In this document: positions 1 through 12,271 of the stretch, in pieces
Numbering within the stretch: the stretch's first letter is position 1
Layout: each line of letters begins with the position of its first letter
Source of the DNA: Actinosynnema sp. ALI-1.44
GTDB taxonomy: Bacteria > Actinomycetota > Actinomycetes > Mycobacteriales > Pseudonocardiaceae
Direction of reading: 5' to 3'
Length of the DNA stretch: 64,000 nt
Assembly (NCBI RefSeq): GCF_001984155.1
Contig: NZ_MTQO01000052.1
Coordinates: 372,001 to 436,000 of the forward strand
The notes under the pieces: generated by a model
The model's database searches: none
Seen by the model: the letters and a program-made list of their open reading frames with translations, nothing else
What the model was told of the DNA's origin: nothing
Made by a program: the position numbers and the translations under genes

Positions 1-20
1 GTGCGTTGCCGCATGAGGTG

Positions 21-93
21 GTGAGTCGACGGCGGGAGTTTCACCCGCCGCCGCTCGCGGAACCGTGCGTGACACTCTCGCGTCACACGGCTC
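21..93 (-). mobile_element. 3' end of a group II intron (domains V and VI)
   Basis: On the minus strand, 93 down to 60 folds as a textbook 34-nt group II domain V: an 8-bp lower stem beginning GAGCCGUG and closing CACGGUUC, a 2-nt CG bulge, a 6-bp upper stem and a GAGA (GNRA) tetraloop. The AGC catalytic triad is in place. It is followed at about 58-25 by a second GC-rich hairpin matching the domain VI position, then a plausible 3' splice end near 21-24. Only about 135 bp separate domain V from the priA stop, too little for domains I-IV or a reverse transcriptase gene, so this looks like a truncated remnant. Confidence 0.75.
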
Positions 94-227
94 GTGTTGC
101 CGCGCCTGTGGGTAGTGCGCCGTGTCGCCAGTGAATGAACTGTTGGTTACCTTGGAGTGCGGCTTCCGGCCCGGGGTTTCGGTTTCCGGCGCTGGGTGCA
201 CTGTGTTGGTTACGTACCAGCCGTTTT

Positions 228-2225
228 TTACACTAGTTCCAGGGGGTCCAGGCGGACTCGGATGGATTCTGGTTCTTTGCGTGCTGTTCTTTCCTTTTGT
301 GCGACGGTGAGTGCCGCCGCCAGCGCGCGGCCGTCTGTCCGGGGTGTTCGGACTAGTGCTCGCTCGTCTTTTTCGCCTATTGGTACTGGGCCGAGGATTT
401 CCGCTGTTTCGGGAAGGGTCAGGTGGTCCAGGTATTCTGCCAGGGCTTCCGGGGATCCGTCGACGGATGCCATTCGTACCGCTGGGGGGAAGCCCAGTTC
501 TACGCGGGCTTCCAGTTCCTGTTCCGCGTGCCAGGCCGGGTCCCAGCGCACCAATGCCTGTACTGGGGCGAATGCCGACTCGGCCACCACGACCACGCGG
601 CCGCCGTCGGGTGCTGGGCGGACCAGTGCTGCCGCGCCCATCCAGCGGCGCAGGGTCTCCTCGGTCGCTCTCAGGTCCGCTCGACCGAGCAGTGCCCAGC
701 TGTCCAACAGAAGCGCTGCTCCGTAACCGCCTTCCGCCACCGGCTCGGCTCCTGGTGTGCACACCACCAGCGCCGGGGCGCTGGACACCGTGGCAAGGAC
801 TTCATCCGCGCCGGAGGTTCGCACGGGGATTCCCGGGAATGCGCGGCCCAGTTCTTCCGCTGTTCTCTTCGATCCGACGACCACTGCTCTCAGGCGCCGT
901 GATCCGCAGTTGCCACAACGGAATGCCGCCTCGGCCGCGCCGCACCAGCGACAGGCGGCAGGACGAGCCATGCCGTCGTCGTGCCCGCCTGGCAGGGCCA
1001 GTGGGCCCGCGCACCTCCGGCACCGCGCCGGTGCACGGCACTGCGCACACGCCAACGCGGGTACGTATCCGCGGCGTGGGACCTGGACCAGCACCGGCGC
1101 TCCTGCTGTCAGGGCATTGCGCGCCGCTTCGAAGCTGACCGACGGCAGCCTGGCCGCGCGGGCCGCCGGGTCTCTGGCCAGTTGGACGTCGGTCTCACCG
1201 ATCGCCGTCACCCGTGGGGCGGACTTCCTGACTTCGTCCCTTGCCGCGACCAGTTCGTGTGCCCAGCCCGTGTCCAGCAGCAGCTGGGCCTCCGCTGTTC
1301 TGGCGAACCCGCCGATCACCATCGCCGCGCCGGTCTGGTGGGCCCGGAGGGTCAGCACCTCACGCACGTGGGCGTACGGCGATCGTTGATCGGCGTGCAG
1401 GTCGTCGCCGTCGTCCCAGACGACGACCAGACCCGGGTCCTTGACCGGGGCGAACGCGGTCGCGCGGGTACCAAGGACGATCTTCGCCGAGCCACGCAGG
1501 ACCGAGAGCCAGCGTTTGTACCGCGTGGACGGGCCCAGGTCGGCCGAGAGGGCGACCACGGCCGACTCGCGCTCCTTGCCGACCAGGTCAAGGCACGCGG
1601 CGTGCAAACGTGCCACATCGCGGTAGTCGGGGACGACCATGACCACGCCCCGGCTGGTCGCCGCCACCGTCACCGCCAGTTCCGCCAGGCGGCGGGGCCA
1701 GTCCTCGTTCGGCAGCGCCTGCCAGACCGCGTGGGCGTTGCGGCCTGCTTTCAGCGCGTCCAGGAACGCCGATCCCCGCGGGTAACGGCCCCAGCCGGTC
1801 TCTGCCGGTGGGTCGACGTCGACCGGCTCCGGCGACGGCGCCGATTCGGCTCGGGCATGGCGCGGCGGGATCGCCAGGCGCAGCACATCCATCATCGCGC
1901 CCGCGTACCGGTCGGCCACCGCCCTGGCCAACTGGGCGACCTGCGGCGCGAGCACCGGCTCGGCGGACACGACCTTCTCGAGGAACATCGGCTTCGGGTG
2001 TTCGGACTCCGCCGCGCGCTCGATCACGTAGGCGTCGACGAGTCTGCCGGAGAACCGGACACGAACCCGACAGCCGGGTACCACTTGTTCGTCAAGATCC
2101 GACGGGATCAAGTAGTCGAACGTCTTGTCCAGATGCGCCAGCGGCACGTCGACGTAGACACGGGCAACCGGAAGGGCCTCAGCTGGATGCCGTTCGCCTC
2201 TGTTCCGCTTACCTGCGTTGACCAC
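228..2225 (-). CDS. priA: PriA-like primosomal protein N', helicase-degenerate
   Basis: Replication-restart protein of the PriA family, about 665 aa from a GTG at 2225. The N-terminal DNA-binding domain (PVARVYVDVPLAHLDKTFDY) is well conserved, as is the GTRATAFAPVK segment of the helicase core. The zinc-binding region keeps its cysteine pairs (CAQC, CRRC, CRWC, CGNC). The Walker A motif is gone (GRNAHAVW where GxxGxGKT is expected) and the DEEH box reads DDGDD, so ATP-driven unwinding is unlikely, as known for actinobacterial PriA. The open frame runs on to 2375, but that extension lies in a dispersed repeat, so I prefer the internal GTG; no strong Shine-Dalgarno supports either. It is last in the metK side of the block. 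Confidence 0.88.
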   Translation of the reverse strand: MVNAGKRNRGERHPAEALPVARVYVDVPLAHLDKTFDYLIPSDLDEQVVPGCRVRVRFSGRLVDAYVIERAAESEHPKPMFLEKVVSAEPVLAPQVAQLARAVADRYAGAMMDVLRLAIPPRHARAESAPSPEPVDVDPPAETGWGRYPRGSAFLDALKAGRNAHAVWQALPNEDWPRRLAELAVTVAATSRGVVMVVPDYRDVARLHAACLDLVGKERESAVVALSADLGPSTRYKRWLSVLRGSAKIVLGTRATAFAPVKDPGLVVVWDDGDDLHADQRSPYAHVREVLTLRAHQTGAAMVIGGFARTAEAQLLLDTGWAHELVAARDEVRKSAPRVTAIGETDVQLARDPAARAARLPSVSFEAARNALTAGAPVLVQVPRRGYVPALACAQCRAPARCRRCAGPLALPGGHDDGMARPAACRWCGAAEAAFRCGNCGSRRLRAVVVGSKRTAEELGRAFPGIPVRTSGADEVLATVSSAPALVVCTPGAEPVAEGGYGAALLLDSWALLGRADLRATEETLRRWMGAAALVRPAPDGGRVVVVAESAFAPVQALVRWDPAWHAEQELEARVELGFPPAVRMASVDGSPEALAEYLDHLTLPETAEILGPVPIGEKDERALVRTPRTDGRALAAALTVAQKERTARKEPESIRVRLDPLELV

Positions 2226-2287
2226 GCACTGAGGTTTACCAGAGGCTCGAAAGAAGACCATCTCCGCCCAGCCCAAGCCAGCCCCGC

Positions 2288-2577
2288 GCAACCACAGCCC
2301 CAGCCAGCAGCGCGCAAGCGCAGAGTGGGGCTTCGGGGGTGTCTCCTGCCCGTCGGCCTGGGCGAAGCCAACCACGGGCTGTCAAGAGGTCGGCCTCCCC
2401 AAAGAGCCCCAGCGACAGCCATACCGATCCTCTTGATAGACCGTGGTTCCCTGGGGCAGGTCGACGGGCAGGAGGCGCCCGCGCCTCACAACCCCGGGAC
2501 AAGAAAAGCATGCGCCGGGAGAAACACGACGCGAAGAACCTCCTGCCCAGAGGTCAGCCCCCGGCGAGGGCTTCTTT
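2288..2577. repeat. Intergenic modular repeat, copy A
   Basis: Fills most of the 435-bp gap between priA and metK. It holds the module CGCGCAAGCGCAGAGTGG (from 2311) followed by GCTTCGGGGGTGTCTCCTGC, a middle hairpin, then a second module with GACGGGCAGGAGGCG, AAAAGCATGCGC and ACACGACGCGAAGAACCTCC leading to GGCGAGGG. The same modules recur at 15968-16106 (inverted) and 27088-27182. No supported gene lies here. Confidence 0.8.
2371..2447. repeat. Imperfect 19-bp inverted repeat inside copy A
   Basis: Arms 2371-2389 (ACCACGGGCTGTCAAGAGG) and 2429-2447 are complementary at 17 of 19 positions, with a loop of about 39 nt. It separates the two outer modules of repeat copy A and is absent from the other two copies, so it may be an element inserted into a repeat or a variable module. 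Confidence 0.65.
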
Positions 2578-2611
2578 CAACCGGCGAAAGCTCCTTCAAA
2601 AAGGCGCAACA

Positions 2612-2644
2612 AAGCAAAACGGCGCGAGCAAAGCCCGCGCCGTT
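2612..2644 (-). terminator. Rho-independent terminator of metK
   Basis: Perfect 9-bp stem, 2618-2626 with 2636-2644 (AACGGCGCG paired with CGCGCCGTT), 9-nt loop. Read on the minus strand it starts 16 nt after the metK stop and is followed by a T-rich run (TTTTGCTTTGTTG). It suggests that priA is largely transcribed separately from metK. Confidence 0.8.
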
Positions 2645-2660
2645 CGTGTGGCTGTAACCG

Positions 2661-3866
2661 TCAGAGACCGGCGGCCTGCTTGAGGGCCTCGGCGCGGTCG
2701 GTGCTCTCCCACGGCAGGTCGAGCTCCGGGCGGCCGAAGTGGCCGTACGCCGCGGTCGGCGCGTAGATCGGCCGCAGCAGGTCCAGGTCACGGATGATCG
2801 CGGCCGGACGCAGGTCGAAGACCTGGGAAATCGCTTCCTGGATCTTCGTCGGGTCGACCACCTCGGTCCCGAAGGTCTCCACGAACAGACCCACCGGGGC
2901 CGCCTTGCCGATCGCGTAAGCCACCTGCACCTCGACACGCGTGGCCAGCCCCGCCGCCACCGCGTTCTTGGCGACCCAGCGCATCGCGTACGCCGCGGAG
3001 CGGTCCACCTTCGACGGGTCCTTGCCCGAGAACGCGCCACCACCGTGCCGCGCCATCCCGCCGTAGGTGTCCACGATGATCTTGCGGCCGGTCAGGCCCG
3101 CGTCACCCATCGGACCGCCGATGACGAACCGGCCGGTCGGGTTCACCAGCAGGCGCACGTTCGACGTGTCCAGGGTCAGGTCCGCGAACTCCGGCTCCAT
3201 GACCTGCTCGCGGATGTCCACGCCGAGCAGCCGCTCCAGGTCGATGCCCTCGGCGTGCTGCGAGGACACCACGACGGTGTCCAGCCGCACGGCCTGGTCA
3301 CCGGCGTACTCGATGGTCACCTGGGTCTTGCCGTCCGGCCGCAGGTACGGCAGCACGCCGTCCTTGCGGACCTTGGTCAGCCGCTTGGAGAGCCGATGCG
3401 CGAGCGCGATCGGCAAGGGCATCAGCTCTGGCGTGTCGTCGCACGCGTAGCCGAACATCAGGCCCTGGTCACCGGCGCCCTGGCGGTCGATCTCGTCGTC
3501 GGCCGACTCGACACGGGATTCGTAGGCGGTGTCCACACCCTGCGCGATGTCGGGCGACTGCGACCCGATCGAAATGTTCACACCGCAGGAATTGCCGTCG
3601 AAGCCCTTGGCCGACGAGTCGTAGCCGATCTCGAGGATCTTCTCCCGCACGATCGCCGGGATGTCCGCGTATGCCTCGGTGGTCACCTCACCGGCGACGT
3701 GCACCTGGCCGGTGGTCACCATCGTCTCGACGGCGACGCGGCTGCGTGGGTCCTTGCGCAGCAGGGCGTCCAGGATCGAGTCGCTGATCGCGTCACAGAT
3801 CTTGTCCGGGTGCCCCTCCGTGACCGACTCCGACGTGAACAGCCGGCTGGCCTTGTTTTGTGCCAT
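2661..3866 (-). CDS. metK: S-adenosylmethionine synthetase
   Basis: Forms S-adenosylmethionine from methionine and ATP in the cytoplasm. The 401-aa length is normal for the family. Visible signatures are GHPDK (residues 18-22), the hexapeptide GAGDQG (130-135) and the P-loop-like [16 protein letters not shown] near 276-291. ATG start at 3866 with a purine-rich GAGGGG just upstream. It follows coaBC after 51 bp and is followed by a strong terminator. The coaBC-metK-priA order matches mycobacteria and streptomycetes. Confidence 0.98.
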   Translation of the reverse strand: MAQNKASRLFTSESVTEGHPDKICDAISDSILDALLRKDPRSRVAVETMVTTGQVHVAGEVTTEAYADIPAIVREKILEIGYDSSAKGFDGNSCGVNISIGSQSPDIAQGVDTAYESRVESADDEIDRQGAGDQGLMFGYACDDTPELMPLPIALAHRLSKRLTKVRKDGVLPYLRPDGKTQVTIEYAGDQAVRLDTVVVSSQHAEGIDLERLLGVDIREQVMEPEFADLTLDTSNVRLLVNPTGRFVIGGPMGDAGLTGRKIIVDTYGGMARHGGGAFSGKDPSKVDRSAAYAMRWVAKNAVAAGLATRVEVQVAYAIGKAAPVGLFVETFGTEVVDPTKIQEAISQVFDLRPAAIIRDLDLLRPIYAPTAAYGHFGRPELDLPWESTDRAEALKQAAGL

Positions 3867-3917
3867 TACCCCTCACTTCATCACGGATGAGCTGCATGGA
3901 TCAGACTACTGAAGGAT

Positions 3918-5171
3918 TCAGCCAACCGTTCGAGAAGTGCTCGACTTCATGACGAAGTCCCAGATACCGGCCGCCATTTGCGCCTTTGACCCCAGTGCGA
4001 TAGGCCTTTCGGAGCCGTCCGCCGCGAGCAGCCACCCGGCGTTGTCCTCGACCTCGAAGGCCTTGCCGTCCCCGACGGCGTTGACAACCAGCAGGTCACA
4101 GCCCTTGCGGGCGAGCTTCGCACGCGCGTGCGTGAGCACGTCGCCGCTCTCGTCCCCGGTTTCGGCGGCGAACCCGACGATGTACGGGTCGAACTTGCCG
4201 TCCGACCGGGCCACGACGAGTTCGCGCAGCACATCCGGGTTGCGGGTGAGCGCGACCGGATCGGGGTCCTTGTCGGTCTTCTTGATCTTGTGGGTGGCCA
4301 GGCTGACCGGGCGGAAGTCGGCGACCGCGGCGGCCATCACCACGATGTCGGCCTCGGCGGCGGCCTTGTGCATGGCGTCCCGCAGTTCCAGGGCCGTGCC
4401 CACGTTGACGACGTCCACGCCCGCGGGCTCGGGCAACGCGACAGTGTGCGCGGAGACCAACGTGACCTGCGCGCCGCGCTGGGCAGCGACCCGCGCGAGG
4501 GCGTAGCCCTGCTTGCCGGACGATCGATTGCCCAGGTAACGGACGGGGTCCAAGGGCTCTCGTGTCCCGCCGGCGGACACCACGACCCGCTTGCCCGCCA
4601 TGTCACGAGGCAGCGCGTCGGCACGGGCCAGCAGCAGCCGGGCGAGGTCGACGATCTCGGTGGGGTCGGCCAGGCGGCCTTTGCCGGTGTCGGTGCCGGT
4701 CAGCCGTCCGCTGGCGGGTTCGGTGACCACGATGCCGCGGGACCGCAACAGCGCGACGTTGTCCTTCGTCGCGGGGTGGTCCCACATCTCGGTGTGCATC
4801 GCCGGGATCATCAGCACCGGGCACCGCGCGGTCAGCAGGGTGCCGGTGAGCATGTCGTTGGCGTTCCCGTGCGCGGCCCTGGCCAGCAGGTCCGCGGTCG
4901 CGGGGACGACGACGACCAGGTCGGCCTGCTTGCCGATCCGGACGTGCGCCACCTCGGGAACGTCCTCGAAGACGCCCGTGTACACGGGGTTGTGCGACAA
5001 CGCCTCGAAAGTGGCCTTGCCGACGAAGTTCAGCGCCGACTCGGTCGGCAGCACCTGCACGTCGTGACCGGACTCGGTCAGCCTGCGCAGGACCTCACAG
5101 GCCTTGTAGGCGGCGATGCCGCCGCCGACCCCGAGCACCACCCGGGGACGGGCGGAAGACGGGGTGGTCAC
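3918..5171 (-). CDS. coaBC: Bifunctional CoaBC: phosphopantothenoylcysteine decarboxylase / phosphopantothenate-cysteine ligase
   Basis: Catalyses two successive steps of coenzyme A synthesis. The N-terminal half (about 1-185) is the flavin-dependent decarboxylase CoaC, with [11 protein letters not shown] at the start and PAMHTEMW in place of the usual PxMNxxMW; the His variant is common in actinobacteria. The C-terminal half is the CTP-dependent ligase CoaB with [20 protein letters not shown]. 417 aa is usual. The GTG start overlaps the rpoZ stop by 4 bp (GTGA), so the two are translationally coupled. Confidence 0.97.
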   Translation of the reverse strand: MTTPSSARPRVVLGVGGGIAAYKACEVLRRLTESGHDVQVLPTESALNFVGKATFEALSHNPVYTGVFEDVPEVAHVRIGKQADLVVVVPATADLLARAAHGNANDMLTGTLLTARCPVLMIPAMHTEMWDHPATKDNVALLRSRGIVVTEPASGRLTGTDTGKGRLADPTEIVDLARLLLARADALPRDMAGKRVVVSAGGTREPLDPVRYLGNRSSGKQGYALARVAAQRGAQVTLVSAHTVALPEPAGVDVVNVGTALELRDAMHKAAAEADIVVMAAAVADFRPVSLATHKIKKTDKDPDPVALTRNPDVLRELVVARSDGKFDPYIVGFAAETGDESGDVLTHARAKLARKGCDLLVVNAVGDGKAFEVEDNAGWLLAADGSERPIALGSKAQMAAGIWDFVMKSSTSRTVG

Positions 5172-5449
5172 TCGCCTTCGGTGTGCTCGAGCAGGCCGGA
5201 GTGGATCTCGCGAAGCGCGATGGACAGCGGCTTCTCGCGGGGGCCGGGCTCGACGAGCGGGCCGACGTACTCGAGCAGGCCCTCGCCGAGCTGCGCGTAG
5301 TAGTCGTTGATCTGACGGGCGCGCTTGGCCGCGTAGATCACCAGCGCGTACTTCGAGCTGACCTTGTCAAGCAGGTCGTCGATCGGCGGGTTGGTGATGC
5401 CTTCCAGGTTGGTGGTCGGCTCGCCCAGTGCGCCCAGCTCGGTGGTCAA
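5168..5449 (-). CDS. rpoZ: RNA polymerase omega subunit
   Basis: Small 93-aa omega subunit that assists assembly of the beta' subunit. The typical core [20 protein letters not shown] and AAKRARQIN is at residues 21-48, with an acidic C-terminus (LLEHTEGE). It lies 18 bp after gmk and overlaps coaBC by 4 bp, the classical gmk-rpoZ-coaBC order. Confidence 0.97.
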   Translation of the reverse strand: MTTELGALGEPTTNLEGITNPPIDDLLDKVSSKYALVIYAAKRARQINDYYAQLGEGLLEYVGPLVEPGPREKPLSIALREIHSGLLEHTEGE

Positions 5450-5467
5450 GTGAAACTCCAGGGGTTT

Positions 5468-6073
5468 TCAGACAGCGGTACCAGTCATCAAGGTTAGCAA
5501 CTCGGCCGCGGCCTGCTTCACGTCGGTGTTCACCACCAGCGCGTCGAACTCGCCCTGCGCGTCCAGTTCCTTCTCGGCCACGGCCAGCCGATGCCGGACG
5601 ACCTCGGGATCCTCGGTCCCCCGGCCGGTCAGCCTGCCGACGAGGGTCTCCCACGACGGCGGAACGAGCATCACCAGCTGAGCTTCGGGCATCGCGACAC
5701 GCACCTGTCGCGCGCCCTGCAGCTCGATCTCGAGGATCGCCGGTTTGCCCGCGGCCAGCGCGTCGAGCACCGGCTGACGGGGTGTGCCGTAGCAGTTGCC
5801 CGCGTACTCGGCCCATTCGAGCAACTCGCCACGCCCGGCCATCTCGTCGAACCGCGCGCGGTCGACGAAGTGGTAGTGGGCGCCGTCGACCTCGCCGGGG
5901 CGCTGCTTGCGGGTGGTCATCGAAACACTGAAGAAGACCGTCGGGTCCATCCTGCGCAGCTCGGCCACCACAGTGGACTTGCCGACACCGGACGGGCCCG
6001 ACACGACAGTGAGCCGGGGCCGGGCGCGCACACCCGTCCCCGGCTCTCCTGTGCTCAAGTGACTGCCAGTCAC
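5468..6073 (-). CDS. gmk: Guanylate kinase
   Basis: Phosphorylates GMP to GDP. P-loop GPSGVGKST lies near residues 26-34, followed by the GMP-binding region [13 protein letters not shown] and [10 protein letters not shown]. 201 aa. The GTG start shares 4 bp with the mihF stop. The first ~19 residues (glycine- and threonine-rich) are a variable extension, so a slightly later start is possible. Confidence 0.97.
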   Translation of the reverse strand: MTGSHLSTGEPGTGVRARPRLTVVSGPSGVGKSTVVAELRRMDPTVFFSVSMTTRKQRPGEVDGAHYHFVDRARFDEMAGRGELLEWAEYAGNCYGTPRQPVLDALAAGKPAILEIELQGARQVRVAMPEAQLVMLVPPSWETLVGRLTGRGTEDPEVVRHRLAVAEKELDAQGEFDALVVNTDVKQAAAELLTLMTGTAV

Positions 6074-6387
6074 TCGCCGCTGAACTCAGCGAGCAGCGCT
6101 TTGCGCTGCCGGTCGCCGAGACCCCTGAGACGGCGGCTTGGGGCGATCTGCAAGCGCTCAATGATTTGGTTGGCACGCACCTTGCCGACGCCGGGGAGGG
6201 CCTCCAGCAGTGCGGTTACCTTCATCTTGCCCAAGACCTCGTCGCTGTCGGACTGGGCGAGCACGTCCTTGAGGGTCGTGCCGCCTCGCTTCAGGCGCTC
6301 TTTGAGCTCAGCCCGGGCCCGACGAGCGGCAGCCGCCTTCTCCAGCGCTGCGGCCCGCTGCTCCTCGGTCAGCTGGGGAAGGGCCAC
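6070..6387 (-). CDS. mihF: Actinobacterial integration host factor mIHF
   Basis: Nucleoid-associated DNA-binding protein restricted to actinobacteria, 105 aa. The basic alanine-rich N-terminal helix ([20 protein letters not shown]) and the helix-two-turns-helix region [20 protein letters not shown] are recognisable. It lies between pyrF and gmk as in mycobacteria and streptomycetes. The 111-bp gap upstream (6388-6498) probably holds its own promoter, but I could not fix -35/-10 boxes with confidence. Confidence 0.96.
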   Translation of the reverse strand: MALPQLTEEQRAAALEKAAAARRARAELKERLKRGGTTLKDVLAQSDSDEVLGKMKVTALLEALPGVGKVRANQIIERLQIAPSRRLRGLGDRQRKALLAEFSGE

Positions 6388-6498
6388 GATTTCCTCCGTG
6401 GGGTGGGTGTTTCCGGATCGGGTGCTGGCGACCGTACCGACACGCCCGGGTCAAGGACAACGTGGGTCTGCGATCCTGCGCAGATCACGCGTGGTACA

Positions 6499-7331
6499 TC
6501 AATGGTGACCCGCGGCCGACACGATCGCGTCACGGGTGCGCAGAGCCTCACTACGCAGCGCGAACACGTCCGGGCCCGCCTGGAGTACCCCCCTCGACGA
6601 CGTGGGAAGCACGCTACGCAGGGATTTTCCGAAGAGTGTCCGCATATCGGACAGCGTGCCCCCTTGTGCCCCGAACCCCGGCACCAGCAGGGGTCCGTTG
6701 AGCGTGCCCAGGTCCACGCCGAGCGACCCGATGGTGGCCCCCACAACGAGACCGATTCCCCCGATCGGCCGAACGCCCGCGTTGCGTTCGGCGGCAGCGT
6801 CCACGACCGTTTGCGCGATGCTGCGTGCGCCGTTGAGCGCACGCTGCACCTCCGGCGCCTCAGGGTTCGAGGTCAGAGCAAGGACGAAAACGCCCCGCCC
6901 GGACTTCTCCGCCGCCTGCAACGCGGGTTCGAGAGAACCGAAACCGAGGTAGGGCGACAGTGTTACGGCGTCAGCCGCGAGCGGGGACCCGTCGGTCAGG
7001 TACGCCGCGGCGTAGGCCGCCATCGTCGAGCCGATGTCGCCGCGTTTGACGTCCAGCAGGACGAGCGCGCCTGCCTGCTGGGACTCCGCGATGACCCGCT
7101 CGAGCACCGCGATCCCCTTGGACCCGTGGCGCTCGAAGAACGCCGACTGGGGCTTGAGGACGGCGATCTCCCCCGCCATGGCCTCGACGCAGGTCATGGC
7201 GAACCGTTCGAGACCGTCGGGCGTGTCGGCCAGGCCCCACTGCTCCAGCAGGCCCGGGTGCGGGTCGATGCCGACGCAGAGCTGACCGCGCTGCGACACC
7301 AGCGCGGTCAGCCGGGCGCCGAACGATTCCG

Positions 7332-7335
<4 letters not shown>
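6499..7335 (-). CDS. pyrF: Orotidine 5'-phosphate decarboxylase (type 2)
   Basis: Last step of UMP synthesis, decarboxylating OMP. 278 aa, of the longer mycobacterial/myxobacterial type. The catalytic motif [11 protein letters not shown] and the substrate region [13 protein letters not shown] are present. It overlaps the carB stop by 4 bp (ATGA), making it the last gene of the pyr operon proper. Confidence 0.97.
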
Positions 7336-10658
<3,323 letters not shown>

Positions 10659-10661
10659 CGC

Positions 10662-11771
10662 TCAGGCCTCATCCATCAACGTCACGAACTGGTCGAACAG
10701 GGGCGCGGCGTCGTGCGGACCCGCCGCCGCCTCGGGGTGGTACTGGACGCTGAACGCGGGCACGTCCACACAGCGCAGGCCCTCGACGGTGCCGTCGTTC
10801 GGGCAGTAGTGGCTCACCTCGGCCACGCCGTAGGGCGTGTCCAGTTTCTGTCCAGCCTCGCCTTCCAGCGCGAAGCCGTGGTTCTGCGCGGTGATCGCGA
10901 CGCGGCCGGTGGCCGCCTCGATCACCGGCACGTTGATGCCGCGGTGGCCGTACTGCATCTTGTACGTGCCCATGCCCAGCGCCCGGCCGAGGATCTGGTT
11001 GCCGAAGCAGATGCCGAACAGCGGGATCCGGCGCTCCAGCACCTGCTGGGTCAGCTCGATCGCGTGCGCCTGGGTCTGCGGGTCACCGGGGCCGTTGGCG
11101 AGGAAGACGCCGTCCGGCTCGACCGCCAGCAGGTCGTCCAGCGTGGACCCGACCGGCAGCACGTGCGTCTCGATGCCGCGGTCGGCCATCATCCGCGGCG
11201 TGTTGAACTTGATGCCCAGGTCCAGCGCGGCAACCCGGAACCGCCGCTCGTCCGCCGCGGGCACGACGTAGGTCTCCTTGGTGCTGACCGCGCCGGACAG
11301 GTCGGCGCCCTTCATCTTCGGGCTGTCCTTGACCGCCTGGACCATCGTGTCCACGTCGGTCAGCGCGTCACCCGCGAAGATCGCGGCGCGCATGGCGCCC
11401 TGCTCGCGGATGTGCCGGGTGACCGTGCGGGTGTCGACGCCCGCGATCCCGACGATGCCCTGGCTGACGAGCTCGTCGTTCAGCGAACGGCGCGACCGCC
11501 AGTTGGACGGGATCCGCGCCGGGTCGCGGACGACGTACCCGGCGACGTGGATCTTGCGCGACTCGTCGTCCTCGTCGTTCCACCCGGTGTTGCCGATCTG
11601 CGGGGCCGTCGCCACCACGATCTGGCCGTGGTAGGACGGGTCGGTCAGCGTCTCCTGGTAGCCGGTCATCGCCGTGCAGAACACGACCTCGCCGAGTGTC
11701 GACCCGGTCGCGCCGAACGCCTCTCCCCGGAAGACCCGGCCGTCCTCAAGCACCAATGCAGCTGGTGTCAT
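10662..11771 (-). CDS. carA: Carbamoyl-phosphate synthase small subunit
   Basis: Glutamine amidotransferase subunit feeding ammonia to CarB. 369 aa: N-terminal CPSase small-chain domain (LVLEDGRVFRGEAFGA) and a class I glutaminase domain with the nucleophile in FGICFGNQILG and the His-Glu pair in YHPEAAAGPHD. The start overlaps the preceding membrane-protein stop by 4 bp (ATGA). Confidence 0.99.
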   Translation of the reverse strand: MTPAALVLEDGRVFRGEAFGATGSTLGEVVFCTAMTGYQETLTDPSYHGQIVVATAPQIGNTGWNDEDDESRKIHVAGYVVRDPARIPSNWRSRRSLNDELVSQGIVGIAGVDTRTVTRHIREQGAMRAAIFAGDALTDVDTMVQAVKDSPKMKGADLSGAVSTKETYVVPAADERRFRVAALDLGIKFNTPRMMADRGIETHVLPVGSTLDDLLAVEPDGVFLANGPGDPQTQAHAIELTQQVLERRIPLFGICFGNQILGRALGMGTYKMQYGHRGINVPVIEAATGRVAITAQNHGFALEGEAGQKLDTPYGVAEVSHYCPNDGTVEGLRCVDVPAFSVQYHPEAAAGPHDAAPLFDQFVTLMDEA

Positions 11772-12271
11772 TTCGCCGCCCCTCCTTTGGCCAGGCCAGT
11801 CAGTGCCTCGACCCAGTCCGCGTACACGTCTTTGTCATCTCCCCTGAAGCCGGTGTCGAGCTCGTGCTCGCCCAGGCGCCAGCGCACGACGAGCAGCCCG
11901 TCGCGCTTCATCACCTTCCCGGCGATCGCCCGGTCGGTCCTTGCGCTGACCACGGACTCCGCCGGAATCCACACCCGGTCGGCGCCTTCCCGGTCGAACA
12001 GCACGCCGTCGCCGGTCAGCCGCACGGTCGCGGCAGCGCGGAACCCGACGTCCCCGACCGCCACCCGGTCCTGCCAGCTCTTCGCGGTCGTCGTGCTGAT
12101 GTACACGCCGGTCACGGGTTCGAGCAGCTCGTCGGTGAGGTTTTCCGGCGGCGCCGGGAACTCGGGCAGCACAGGGCGCTGCCTGCGCGCGCGGTTGCGG
12201 TAGCCCCACCACATGGCCAGCACGCACAGCAGGAAGAACGCCACGACCGCGAGCGTCAGCCAGATCCTCAT
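11768..12271 (-). CDS. Single-pass membrane protein of the pyr operon
   Basis: 167-aa protein of unknown function. One N-terminal transmembrane helix (residues 2-23, starting [14 protein letters not shown]) is followed by a cytosolic globular domain of about 130 aa with no motif that I recognise. ATG at 12271 overlaps the pyrC stop and its own stop overlaps carA, so it is translated within the pyrimidine operon. A similar small membrane protein sits between pyrC and carA in many actinobacteria, including mycobacteria, so a role tied to this pathway is plausible but unproven. Confidence 0.85.
   Translation of the reverse strand: MRIWLTLAVVAFFLLCVLAMWWGYRNRARRQRPVLPEFPAPPENLTDELLEPVTGVYISTTTAKSWQDRVAVGDVGFRAAATVRLTGDGVLFDREGADRVWIPAESVVSARTDRAIAGKVMKRDGLLVVRWRLGEHELDTGFRGDDKDVYADWVEALTGLAKGGAAK

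Noticed and set aside
3867-3917. SAM riboswitch before metK
   Set aside because: Only 51 bp separate coaBC and metK, too short for a known SAM aptamer, and no fold was seen.
6388-6498. Promoter boxes in the mihF upstream gap
   Set aside because: TTGACC is present on the minus strand but no -10 at proper spacing, so no promoter was recorded.
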